DNA of 64,000 bases from Paenibacillus peoriae KCTC 3763 (lineage in GTDB: Bacteria; Bacillota; Bacilli; Paenibacillales; Paenibacillaceae). The DNA lies in contig NZ_AGFX01000030.1 in assembly GCF_000236805.1 (NCBI RefSeq), positions 62,001 through 126,000 of the forward strand. Direction: 5' to 3'. A program made the position numbers and the translations under genes. Within the stretch, counting starts at the first letter, position 1. Each line of letters starts with the position of its first letter. This document shows, piece after piece, positions 20,499 through 27,886 of this stretch. The notes beneath the pieces were generated by a model. The model did no database searches and had not been told where the DNA came from. It worked only from the letters and a program-made list of their open reading frames with translations.

Positions 20499-20888
20499 TT
20501 ACACCGTAGTAACCGATCCCCAGTCACCGAACGGGAATGTATGCTCTGGTACGTTATTCCCAGCAGCATCTTTTCCTTGAGCCTCAATGGAGATATCACT
20601 TATGAATCCGGCTGCGGCTGGAGATGAAACTCTAATGTCATATGCTGGCACTACAGTAGGAATTGTAAGTGTAACTACTGAATTTGGAGCACCCAAGGCA
20701 AATGTGGTTGTAAAAAACAAGGTTGACACTGTACCTGTCGGTGCGCTTCCAGGTGCATCGTACACATTCACAGTGATGGGTACAAGTGGAGCTGTTGTTG
20801 TATTACTGATACGTAGTACAACAGAGCTCGAAATGAAAGTGCCATTTGGATTCAGGTTTTCAACTGCTCCTAACGAAAAAATTGCCAT
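20499..20888 (-). CDS. Small Ser/Thr/Val-rich beta-type protein, candidate spore surface protein
   Basis: 129 aa from the ATG at 20888, which has the strong site AAAGGGGGTG about 6 nt upstream. No known family is recognised. The sequence alternates short hydrophobic beta-like strands with Ser, Thr, Pro and Ala (SSSVVLRISNTTTAPLVPIT), has no Cys and no signal peptide, and ends HTFPFGDWGSVTTV; a single beta-sandwich domain is likely. It is a lone minus-strand gene with a perfect sigma-K-like -10 box, lying between glycosyltransferases. It could be the coat or exosporium-type protein that the cluster glycosylates; this is a guess from position, composition and promoter. Confidence 0.7.
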   Translation of the reverse strand: MAIFSLGAVENLNPNGTFISSSVVLRISNTTTAPLVPITVNVYDAPGSAPTGTVSTLFFTTTFALGAPNSVVTLTIPTVVPAYDIRVSSPAAAGFISDISIEAQGKDAAGNNVPEHTFPFGDWGSVTTV

Positions 20889-20911
20889 ATTTTTCACCCC
20901 CTTTCTAATCT

Positions 20912-20941
20912 TAATATATGAAGAAAGGATAGTTTTAGAGT
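20912..20941 (-). promoter_or_regulatory. Candidate sigma-K promoter of the small surface protein
   Basis: On the minus strand ACTC (20938-20941), a 17-nt spacer and CATATATTA (20912-20920) match the sigma-K pattern with a perfect -10. It lies about 25 bases before the start codon, just ahead of the ribosome site. Confidence 0.5.
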
Positions 20942-21007
20942 GTGCTAATGGTAGAGGGTTTAGGTACAAATAAAATCTGCTTTGGGACAGCTCCTGTCGT
21001 TATTTCC

Positions 21008-22399
21008 TTATGCTACGATCACCGGACCTTGCGGACTCCGGTGAAACACATCGGCCGGGAGAGAAATCGGTCGCTGTGTGTGCCACCCGAACATATGAAG
21101 CTCCCTGGGGCCTGGAACAGGCCGCAACCGTCCGCCTTCTGCATAATATAGTCCGTGATTCGGTCCCATGTACAGCCGGTAGTCTATCAGTTCGTGCTCC
21201 TCGAAAACATTAAAATCAATAGGTGGGCCGACAGGTAAAGTTTCCAGGTGCGCGAATGAAAGAGGAATAGATTCGTCGGCTGCATAGCCCAGCAGATGAA
21301 ATATTTCAAAATCGCGGAAAGGATAGCGTAGACCATGGCTGATCAGGTGCAAGCCGTTCACAGGGTCTCTGGCAATAAAAACCGTTGGAAAATGCTCGGC
21401 AAGTTGGCCATTACCCAGTAACAGCTTGCCGTCGGGGAGGCTGGTCACCATGGTATCGGACAGTTGGATGACCTGGTTGAGACGAAAATGCAAAGCATGA
21501 AAAGCATCAAGCGACCTGATAGGCCGCTTTAACCCTTGCTCGATGAGATATATATGTTGTTTCGAGTCCCGTACGAGTATTCCATTAGGCAAGGAACCAT
21601 CCTTAGGTTGATGATACGGATGTCCCGTAGCTGACCGTCCGGGGAAAAAAAGTTCATCCAATGTGTAAATGAGGCGTTCAGGGTTAAAGTTCCATTTTCT
21701 TAAAAATATACGGCGATTTTTTTCCCCCCATTCAGCCATATCAATTGAATTATGTGTAAAACTGGCGTTTCCCTCATGGTGGACATGGCTATCTCCTGCG
21801 ATGAGGAGCCTTAATCCTGTTTTTAGTGTCCGGTACCCGAAATCAATATCTTCATAGCCGCCTCCCGGAAAGGCTTCGTCTAAATACCCGATTCTCTGTA
21901 TCAATTGACGGCGGAATAACATACAAAATCCACTTAAAGCTGTTGTATCCCGCCAAAGGGAGGGATTGGCAATGTTAAAGCTTTTAGCAAATTCATGATA
22001 TGCCTCTGTGGTCGAATAGGCCATGGGGAGACGCTGCATCGGCGTCACCATGTTGGATACAGGACCGACAATACCAATGTCCGATGAGCTATAAAGTGCG
22101 TGAATTAAATTTTCCAGCCAATGGTATGATACCATCGTATCATTATTGAGCAGGAGAATAGTGTCCCCTCTAGATGCTTTAATTCCTTGGTTACAAGCTG
22201 CTGCAAAGCCACGATTGGTTCTGTTCTCCACTAAACGTACATTTTTCCGATGACGCAGCAGATGCTGTGTACCGTCTGTCGATCCATTGTCGATACAGAT
22301 CAATTCGTAAGGAACGGCAGTGTAGTGAACAATGCTATTCAGACACCGTTCCGTTAAATCCCGGTTGTTTAGCGTAAGGATTACGATACTAACCAGCAT
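21008..22399 (-). CDS. Glycosyltransferase family 2 with three C-terminal repeat units
   Basis: 463 aa. Residues 1-260 are a GT2 domain: VSIVILTLNNRDLTERCL, LICIDNGSTDGTQ, NRGFAAACNQGI, LLLNNDTMVSYHWL and GYEDIDFGYR. The C-terminal ~200 residues hold three units of about 50 residues with the pattern G-x-x-[LI]-Y-[LY]-x-x-x-G-[LG]-x-R-P-[IVF] (YLIEQGLKRPIRSLDAFHAL; LHLISHGLRYPFRDFEIF; LYYAEGGRLRPVPGPREL), each followed by a V/I-x-L-x(4)-L-P segment. Start has AAGGAGAG upstream. Probably cotranscribed with the deleted GT2 remnant just upstream from the sigma-K-like promoter at 22710-22739. The repeats may bind the glycan or the spore layer. Confidence 0.85.
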   Translation of the reverse strand: MLVSIVILTLNNRDLTERCLNSIVHYTAVPYELICIDNGSTDGTQHLLRHRKNVRLVENRTNRGFAAACNQGIKASRGDTILLLNNDTMVSYHWLENLIHALYSSSDIGIVGPVSNMVTPMQRLPMAYSTTEAYHEFAKSFNIANPSLWRDTTALSGFCMLFRRQLIQRIGYLDEAFPGGGYEDIDFGYRTLKTGLRLLIAGDSHVHHEGNASFTHNSIDMAEWGEKNRRIFLRKWNFNPERLIYTLDELFFPGRSATGHPYHQPKDGSLPNGILVRDSKQHIYLIEQGLKRPIRSLDAFHALHFRLNQVIQLSDTMVTSLPDGKLLLGNGQLAEHFPTVFIARDPVNGLHLISHGLRYPFRDFEIFHLLGYAADESIPLSFAHLETLPVGPPIDFNVFEEHELIDYRLYMGPNHGLYYAEGGRLRPVPGPRELHMFGWHTQRPISLPADVFHRSPQGPVIVA

Positions 22400-22417
22400 A
22401 AGATTCTCTCCTTGAGA

Positions 22418-22666
22418 TTACAGAGTATTTACAACCATTTGTAATGGGGTCTGATATGTCTGCCTAACGGTTTCCAATTCCTGCTCAATAGCCTGGTAAT
22501 ATTGGACCGTATCCATCTGTTCATGATGACGGTAGGCAGTGAGCGGCTCATTTAAATAGTAGAAATCTGTCGGGTAAGTTTGATTTAAGACGCTGCATAC
22601 AGCTTGGTCTACGTACGGGCAGTTGAAAAAGGGAATGATGACACTCACTCTGGGCAGCGATTCCAC
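22418..22666 (-). pseudogene. GT2 remnant with in-frame internal deletion
   Basis: 82 codons, GTG start after GGAGGAAAC. The first ~32 residues (VSVIIPFFNCPYVDQAV) match the start of the GT2 at 19540, and the remaining ~50 (FYYLNEPLTAYRHHEQMD) match its last ~55. Everything between, about 150 residues including the catalytic DDG and S-D-D motifs, is missing with the frame kept. It cannot be an active transferase. It keeps a ribosome site and a promoter, so a short peptide may still be made. Confidence 0.8.
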
Positions 22667-22686
22667 GTTTCCTCCACCTCATAATG

Positions 22687-22716
22687 AACATGTACTGTTT
22701 GCTACACCATACGGTA
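22687..22716 (+). promoter_or_regulatory. Candidate sigma-K promoter (plus) of the GT4 gene
   Basis: AACA at 22687-22690, a 17-nt spacer and CATACGGTA at 22708-22716 (perfect CATANNNTA). It lies about 140 bases before the TTG start at 22854. The -10 box overlaps that of a minus-strand promoter because CATACGGTATG is a near palindrome. Confidence 0.45.
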
Positions 22717-22739
22717 TGTTGAAATGAATCCATAATTGT
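22710..22739 (-). promoter_or_regulatory. Candidate sigma-K promoter (minus), divergent and overlapping
   Basis: On the minus strand ACAA (22736-22739), 17-nt spacer, CATACCGTA (22710-22718). It would drive the GT2 remnant and the repeat-bearing GT2. Sharing of one -10 region means only one polymerase could bind at a time. Confidence 0.45.
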
Positions 22740-22853
22740 GGACGAATCGCCATCTGGAAATTCATTTTGCAAAATCCTCAAGTAAAATAGTTTTTTTGAT
22801 CAGCCAAAGTTGTCCTTTAATACATATATAGTTCATAGAGGGGAGGTAAAAAA

Positions 22854-23921
22854 TTGAAAATTTTATTCACCTATATTGTTCCAAGCGGCGGAATGGAAAC
22901 CCTGAACCGAACCCGTGGGGAGGCATTACAAAAAAACGGAGTAAACTGCCATTTTCTATATAGCCGCGATGGTGCAGGGCTGCAGAACGTATCCGGCTGC
23001 CCCACACACATCTCGGACGATGATCAGCAAATTCAGCAATTGCTCAACAAAGAAGGTTTTGCAGCAGTCGTCGTGTCTTCAGATTTTATTATGCTTGAGC
23101 GTTTGCGCCGCTTAGGTTTTACCGGACCGGTTATTTTTGAAGTGCAGGGGCTCGGACCGATAGAATATGCGACTCAATTTATAAATGAAGCAGCATCATA
23201 TATTTTGTCTTATGCCGATGCCTTGTTATATCCTCCGACCTCTCATTTGAATCAGCTGTTTGCCCAATTTCCTACTAAAATTCACTTCAATTTTTCCAAC
23301 TGTATTGATACTGGCAAAATCCAATATCGTCAGAGTATTCAATATTCATATCCAATCATCGGTTGGGTAGGACGAATCGAACCGAATAAAAATTGGAGAG
23401 AATGCCTCGAAATTGTCCATCATTCTGTGGCCTGCGAGCCAAGCTTGCGGTTATGGGTGTTTGAAGATGCCAATTTGAGTACCCATTCTGAACGAGAAGA
23501 CTTCCTGGAAATGGTTTCTCATTTTCATCTAAAACGTCGTTTGAAACTATTTTCTAACATCCCGCATAGCGAAATGCCGTATTATTATTCTGCTATCGGA
23601 GATTCCGGAGGATACTTATTGTCTACTTCTGTACTGGAAGGGTTCGGTTATGCGGTAGGGGAAGCCATGAGTTGCCGTTGTCCTATTCTCACCACCGATT
23701 CTGACGGAGTGCGCGCTTTTATTAAACATGACATCACAGGTAAATTTTATCCGAGAGGCAGTATTGAAACCGCGGTTCAACAAGGGCTGGAATTGATGAG
23801 AAACGGTCCGCTGCGGCATGCAATTCGCAACAACGGCAGAGAAAATATAGAGTTAAACTTCAGTTCAGAAAGCTACGTCGCTCATTTTATCGGTATGTTG
23901 CATTATTTGGGTGTGTTCTAG
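22854..23921 (+). CDS. Glycosyltransferase family 4
   Basis: 355 aa; TTG start at 22854, six bases after GGGAGGT. GT-B fold of family 4: N-domain VPSGGMETLNRTRGEALQ (the Gly-rich acceptor loop), donor domain from IIGWVGRIEPNKNWRECL, and STSVLEGFGYAVGEAMSCRCPIL with the E-x7-E motif (E-GFGYAVG-E). No membrane segment, so it acts in the cytoplasm of the mother cell if the sigma-K assignment is right. It stands alone, divergent from the GT2 operon on the left and convergent with another GT4 on the right. Confidence 0.87.
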   Translation: MKILFTYIVPSGGMETLNRTRGEALQKNGVNCHFLYSRDGAGLQNVSGCPTHISDDDQQIQQLLNKEGFAAVVVSSDFIMLERLRRLGFTGPVIFEVQGLGPIEYATQFINEAASYILSYADALLYPPTSHLNQLFAQFPTKIHFNFSNCIDTGKIQYRQSIQYSYPIIGWVGRIEPNKNWRECLEIVHHSVACEPSLRLWVFEDANLSTHSEREDFLEMVSHFHLKRRLKLFSNIPHSEMPYYYSAIGDSGGYLLSTSVLEGFGYAVGEAMSCRCPILTTDSDGVRAFIKHDITGKFYPRGSIETAVQQGLELMRNGPLRHAIRNNGRENIELNFSSESYVAHFIGMLHYLGVF

Positions 23922-23995
23922 CTTTTCTTAATCCGTTTTGTCAGATGTGAATGTGAACGCCGTTTAAGATAACGAATCCAGGCGCGAGCTTTAGA

Positions 23996-25216
23996 TCACT
24001 TATTCAAGTTATGAACGACGCCATCAACTTCCTGTAGCAAGTTATTAAACTTGTTCTGGAATATATCCACGCCGAACGATTCTGTGCATGCTTTGCGATT
24101 TCTAGTTCCCGTTTCCAGCATGAGGTCCTGATTTTGCAGGAGATCGGCAATGATGTGCGAAAGTCCATCCACATCACCTTTAGGTACTAAAAATCTCTCA
24201 TTACCGGTGTGTTTGAGCAATTCGCCAAGTCCTGCTGAGTCATAAGCAACCACTGGCTTGGCGAAAGCCATCCCTTCAAGCGCCGTCAATCCAAAACCTT
24301 CATCAATCATGCTGGGTACAACAACGAGATCAAGCGCAGGGTATAAATGGTCAATGTGGCTTTCAAACGGATGAAATATAATGCGTGACGGATCTAATGT
24401 GCCGTTTGCTAATGCTTGGCATTTATTGAAGTATTCTGTTATTTCCGGGCTTCCAGCAATCAGAAATTTCGCTTGAGGAAAGCGTGGCATCAGCATGCCG
24501 GCCATATAGATAAATTGATCAATTCCTTTATGGGCGGAGATCATCCCGGATATGAGCCCTATTAGCGTCTCATGGTCGCCAATATGATGGGCTGCTCTCA
24601 GAGAACGGCGATTGTCCTCCCACCTTTTAGGATGCAATTCAGCATCATTCCAGGAAGGGGATATAAGCCATTTTTTATTGTTGACGATTGAATCCTTAAA
24701 GGGTGCCAGCACTGCTTCCGATATACCGATAATCCAGTCTGCATAACGATTGATCATCCGCACGGCATCCATCTTATGTGTACCCTGATATAAGATTTCG
24801 TTGATGACCCAGACAACGGGAATGCCCGCTTTTTTTGCCACAGCTGCAGGTAGCGCGTTTACCGACGTGTTGACCATGACCCAATCTGGCCTGTGCATGT
24901 GCAAAAGAGTTAATAGGGAGTGGTAGGAATTGGAGGCCTTTTGATTGGCAAATTCCTGATGCATGGCCGCTGATGATTCATACAAGGACCATAGCAGTGG
25001 TGAATCTTGAATGGCTACGCTTATACCTGCATTTTCTGCTTCTTTGGACAGTATGCCGGAACCGGGAACAACCAACACAACCTCATATTTTCCGGCTAGG
25101 GTTTTGGCTAAAAAAAGCAGCCATTTCTCGGCACCCGACATTCGAGCCGGATGGCAAATATGTGAGAATAACATGACCTTGGATTTTCCGCTCACGGGCT
25201 TCATACCCTGTGACAC
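23996..25216 (-). CDS. Glycosyltransferase family 4
   Basis: 406 aa from the GTG at 25216 (402 from the ATG at 25204); the open frame extends further to 25465, but a sigma-K-like -10 box at 25256-25264 and the AAAGGAGGTG site at 25234-25243 lie within it, so the long form is unlikely. GT4 motifs: RMSGAEKWLLFLAKTL, LIGLISGMISAHKGID and VVPSMIDEGFGLTALEGMAFAKPVVAY (E-x7-E). Relative of the GT4 at 13880; both genes share an unusually long gap (18-21 nt) between a perfect ribosome site and the first usable start. Confidence 0.83.
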   Translation of the reverse strand: MSQGMKPVSGKSKVMLFSHICHPARMSGAEKWLLFLAKTLAGKYEVVLVVPGSGILSKEAENAGISVAIQDSPLLWSLYESSAAMHQEFANQKASNSYHSLLTLLHMHRPDWVMVNTSVNALPAAVAKKAGIPVVWVINEILYQGTHKMDAVRMINRYADWIIGISEAVLAPFKDSIVNNKKWLISPSWNDAELHPKRWEDNRRSLRAAHHIGDHETLIGLISGMISAHKGIDQFIYMAGMLMPRFPQAKFLIAGSPEITEYFNKCQALANGTLDPSRIIFHPFESHIDHLYPALDLVVVPSMIDEGFGLTALEGMAFAKPVVAYDSAGLGELLKHTGNERFLVPKGDVDGLSHIIADLLQNQDLMLETGTRNRKACTESFGVDIFQNKFNNLLQEVDGVVHNLNK

Positions 25217-25255
25217 TTCTCGGGTATGATTGTCACCTCCTTTGGATAGGTAGTT

Positions 25256-25264
25256 TACTATATG
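25256..25264 (-). promoter_or_regulatory. Candidate sigma-K -10 box
   Basis: Minus strand CATATAGTA, a perfect CATANNNTA, 12 bases before the ribosome site of the GT4 gene. No AC-type -35 is at the best spacing (the nearest ACA is 13 nt away), so support is from the -10 only. Confidence 0.35.
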
Positions 25265-25490
25265 AGCAATGTCTATCTGTCGACACGACCATTCACCTAT
25301 GTATGATTCATTGTATAGCTTGTGCTTTCGCCTGCGCCAAGCTGTGCGGCAACGCATAAAATGTGCGAGAGGGGATAGCAGCATATGGACCTGTCGTACT
25401 GGCATAACAACGTGTGAGATACATCTGTCTCCATAGTTGCTGGTAAGGTTCAAGCGCCGACCCATTCAGGTATAAAAGGAGGGTGCGCTC

Positions 25491-26420
25491 GTGAAGGCTT
25501 TGGTCACCGGAGGGGCCGGATTTATCGGTTCCCATCTGGTGCGTGCGCTTGCTGATTCGGGCATCAGAGTGCATGTACTGGATAATCTGACGACTGGGAA
25601 TGCCGCAAATGTGGACCCGCGCGCGGTCTTGCATATGGCGGATATTCGCAGCTCTGAAACCCGGACGCTGCTGATTCGGGAAAGCCCGGATATTGTGTTT
25701 CACTTGGCGGCACAGGCTGATGAGCAGCATTCCATTCATCAACCGGATGAGGATGCTGATGTGAATGTGTTGGGGACAATCCGTCTGTTACAGGCTTGTC
25801 ATGAAGCCGGGGTTGCCAAATTTATATTTGCGTCTACATCCGGCGTATACGGAGAACTGCAAAAGCAATGTATTCAGGAAGATGATCCCGCAGAGCCGAT
25901 CTCGGGCTACGGGCTGTCTAAGCTAACCGCAGAGTCGTATATTCGGCTTTTTCATCGGTTATACGGTATGAACTACACGATTTTGCGTTACGGAAATGTG
26001 TATGGTCCCGGCCAGACGGCGAAGGGAGAGGGCGGCGTAGTCGCTCTGTTTATGGAGCGGTTAAAAAAAGGAAGTCCCTTGCTCATTCACGGCGACGGAA
26101 CGCAGACCCGCGACTTTGTGTACGTCAAGGACGTAGTCAGAGCGAATATAGCGGCGATACGTGCAGCGGATCAACGGACGGTACATGTAAGTACGGGACG
26201 AACGACATCCATCAATCGATTGGCTTATGATTTGCTAAAGCTGCACGGTTCGTCCGTTCGCCCCGTATATTCAGCCGCGCGTCCGGGAGACATTCACCAT
26301 AGCTGCCTTAGCAACGTAGTAGCCAGACATTGGCTTCGCTGGGAACCGCTATATGGCATCTCTGCTGGCTTAAAGGAAACATATATCAGCAGTATGGATT
26401 CAGGCAAAGAAGGCGCGTAG
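25491..26420 (+). CDS. NAD-dependent sugar-nucleotide epimerase (GalE-like SDR)
   Basis: 309 aa, GTG start at 25491 after AAAAGGAGGGTG. Extended SDR close to UDP-glucose 4-epimerase or UDP-glucuronate epimerase types: VTGGAGFIGSHLVRAL (cofactor loop), DNLTTGN, HLAAQADEQHSI, ASTSGVYGEL, YGLSKLTAE (Tyr-x3-Lys), LRYGNVYGPGQ and IHGDGTQTRDFVYVKDV. It should invert C-4 of a UDP-sugar. Last gene of the glycosylation cluster, followed by a terminator. Confidence 0.87.
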   Translation: MKALVTGGAGFIGSHLVRALADSGIRVHVLDNLTTGNAANVDPRAVLHMADIRSSETRTLLIRESPDIVFHLAAQADEQHSIHQPDEDADVNVLGTIRLLQACHEAGVAKFIFASTSGVYGELQKQCIQEDDPAEPISGYGLSKLTAESYIRLFHRLYGMNYTILRYGNVYGPGQTAKGEGGVVALFMERLKKGSPLLIHGDGTQTRDFVYVKDVVRANIAAIRAADQRTVHVSTGRTTSINRLAYDLLKLHGSSVRPVYSAARPGDIHHSCLSNVVARHWLRWEPLYGISAGLKETYISSMDSGKEGA

Positions 26421-26443
26421 TGATTGCGTGCGGGATTCAGGAA

Positions 26444-26475
26444 AGGGCTGAGCGATGAGCATCAGCCTCTTTTTT
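26444..26475 (+). terminator. Rho-independent terminator
   Basis: GGCTGA/TCAGCC stem around GCGATGAGCA, followed by CTTTTTTT. It ends the glycosylation cluster. Confidence 0.75.
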
Positions 26476-26596
26476 GATGGTTACTCTTTAGTGGGAGCGG
26501 CGACAACCGGAGATGATCGAATCGATTTCCGGAGCCAATGAGGGGACGAATTCCTTACATAATCATGAATCATAACGAACCCTCCTGATAAAAGCC

Positions 26597-27625
26597 TCAT
26601 TGAGAGGCTAAACAAGATTTTCGTTCAATGACCTCGGTATTCACCAGCACCTGCGTATGATGCTCCTGGTTTTGATTGAGTTTCTCCATAAGCAAGTTAA
26701 CAGCTGTCTGAGCCAAAACATCCTTTTTCACATGAATGGTAGTTAGTTCAGGGCTGATGACCTTGGCCTCATGAATATTATCAAACCCCATTACGGAGAT
26801 TTGCTCAGGTACTCGAATATTCATTTCCTGAAACGTTTTAATCGCACTGATCGCCATGTAATCATTTTCGCAAAACAGGGCCGAAGGAAGCTCGTCCAAT
26901 TCTTGGATAGCTGCTTTAAAAGAATCCTGCGACATGACCAGCATGGGATGCATATTAAAGGTTAGACTATCATCTATGGAGAGATCCTGTTCCTCTAAAG
27001 CCGCCATGAATCCTTCCTTTCGTTTTTTAAAGTTGAGGATTCTGGTACTGGATTGCACGTATCCTATTTGTCTGTGCCCAGACTGAATTAAATATTGGCC
27101 TGCCTGATAGCCACCAAGGTAGTTATTAATGGATACAAAACTGGCGTCGATGTGTTCAAAACAAGTATCCAAAATAACGATATTGGCATGAATGGATTGT
27201 ATAGAATGAATAATCTCGGAAGTTAAATTGGTGCCCAGTAGAAGCACTCCTGAGGAGGGCTGGTCCTTTTCCAAGGCAGACAATTCCTCTTCGAGGTTAT
27301 GGCTATCAAAGGACGAAAAAATAAGCGTGTTTCCATGTTCTTTTACCTGATTGGTAATGTGATGAATTAATTCATTAAAAAATGGAAGAGAGTCATAATG
27401 CTCTATAACGATGTCTGTATTTTTACATGCAACAAAACGAATGACATGGTGATTTTTGATGACTTCTTTATTTGACTTCATGGTTCGCGGTTTATATCCG
27501 TGCTCTTGGGCAATTCTTAAAATGTGCTCCTTGGTTTCTTCGCTAACTCCGGGTTTGTTATTAAAAGCAAGGGAGACGGCAGATTTCGATACACCGGCAA
27601 GCCTTGCAATATCATCAATTTTCAA
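26597..27625 (-). CDS. LacI-family transcriptional repressor
   Basis: 342 aa, usual LacI/GalR length. N-terminal HTH: IDDIARLAGVSKSAVSLAFNNKPGVSEET with the family hinge; C-terminal periplasmic-binding-protein fold: GVLLLGTNL, GYQAGQYLIQSGHRQIGYV, FCENDYMAISAIKTF and VMGFDNI. It probably represses the divergent operon (DUF4038 hydrolase and PTS permease) in response to a plant-type sugar or its phosphate. A matching operator (TAAAACGCTTTA) overlaps the start of that transcript, and repeated ACTAAA motifs fill the rest of the divergent region. Confidence 0.92.
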   Translation of the reverse strand: MKIDDIARLAGVSKSAVSLAFNNKPGVSEETKEHILRIAQEHGYKPRTMKSNKEVIKNHHVIRFVACKNTDIVIEHYDSLPFFNELIHHITNQVKEHGNTLIFSSFDSHNLEEELSALEKDQPSSGVLLLGTNLTSEIIHSIQSIHANIVILDTCFEHIDASFVSINNYLGGYQAGQYLIQSGHRQIGYVQSSTRILNFKKRKEGFMAALEEQDLSIDDSLTFNMHPMLVMSQDSFKAAIQELDELPSALFCENDYMAISAIKTFQEMNIRVPEQISVMGFDNIHEAKVISPELTTIHVKKDVLAQTAVNLLMEKLNQNQEHHTQVLVNTEVIERKSCLASQ

Positions 27626-27742
27626 CGTGGAACCTCCTATTGAACTAAACTACATAAATTATATCATTATTATGTGAGAAAATTCGATTTATAAACTAAA
27701 CTAAATTAAACTAAATGGAGTGAAAATGAAAAATAAAATATA

Positions 27743-27791
27743 TTGACCGCATATCACTTGTGATGTTAAAATCCAAGTGTAAAACGCTTTA
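27743..27791 (+). promoter_or_regulatory. Sigma-A-like promoter with LacI-type operator
   Basis: TTGACC (27743-27748), 18-nt spacer, TAAAAT (27767-27772). Immediately downstream TAAAACGCTTTA (27780-27791) has the form TAAANCGNTTTA, a CG-centred palindrome typical of LacI/GalR operators, placed at about +1, where binding would block transcription. As a CcpA cre site it has three mismatches, so the local repressor is the better candidate. Confidence 0.55.
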
Positions 27792-27886
27792 TTTTAGTTT
27801 ATTTTATGTATTATTATATAAAATATATTACTTTGTTTTGTTTATTAAGTTGTTTCGAGCAGGGCAAGAAAGGAAAGGTGATTGAT

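Noticed and set aside
25217-25465. N-terminal extension of the GT4 gene to 25465
   Set aside because: Contains a sigma-K-like -10 box and a perfect ribosome site inside the frame; the extra residues do not resemble a GT4 domain.
27778-27793. CcpA cre site before the DUF4038 gene
   Set aside because: Three mismatches to the cre consensus; the perfect TAAANCGNTTTA palindrome fits the adjacent LacI-type repressor better.
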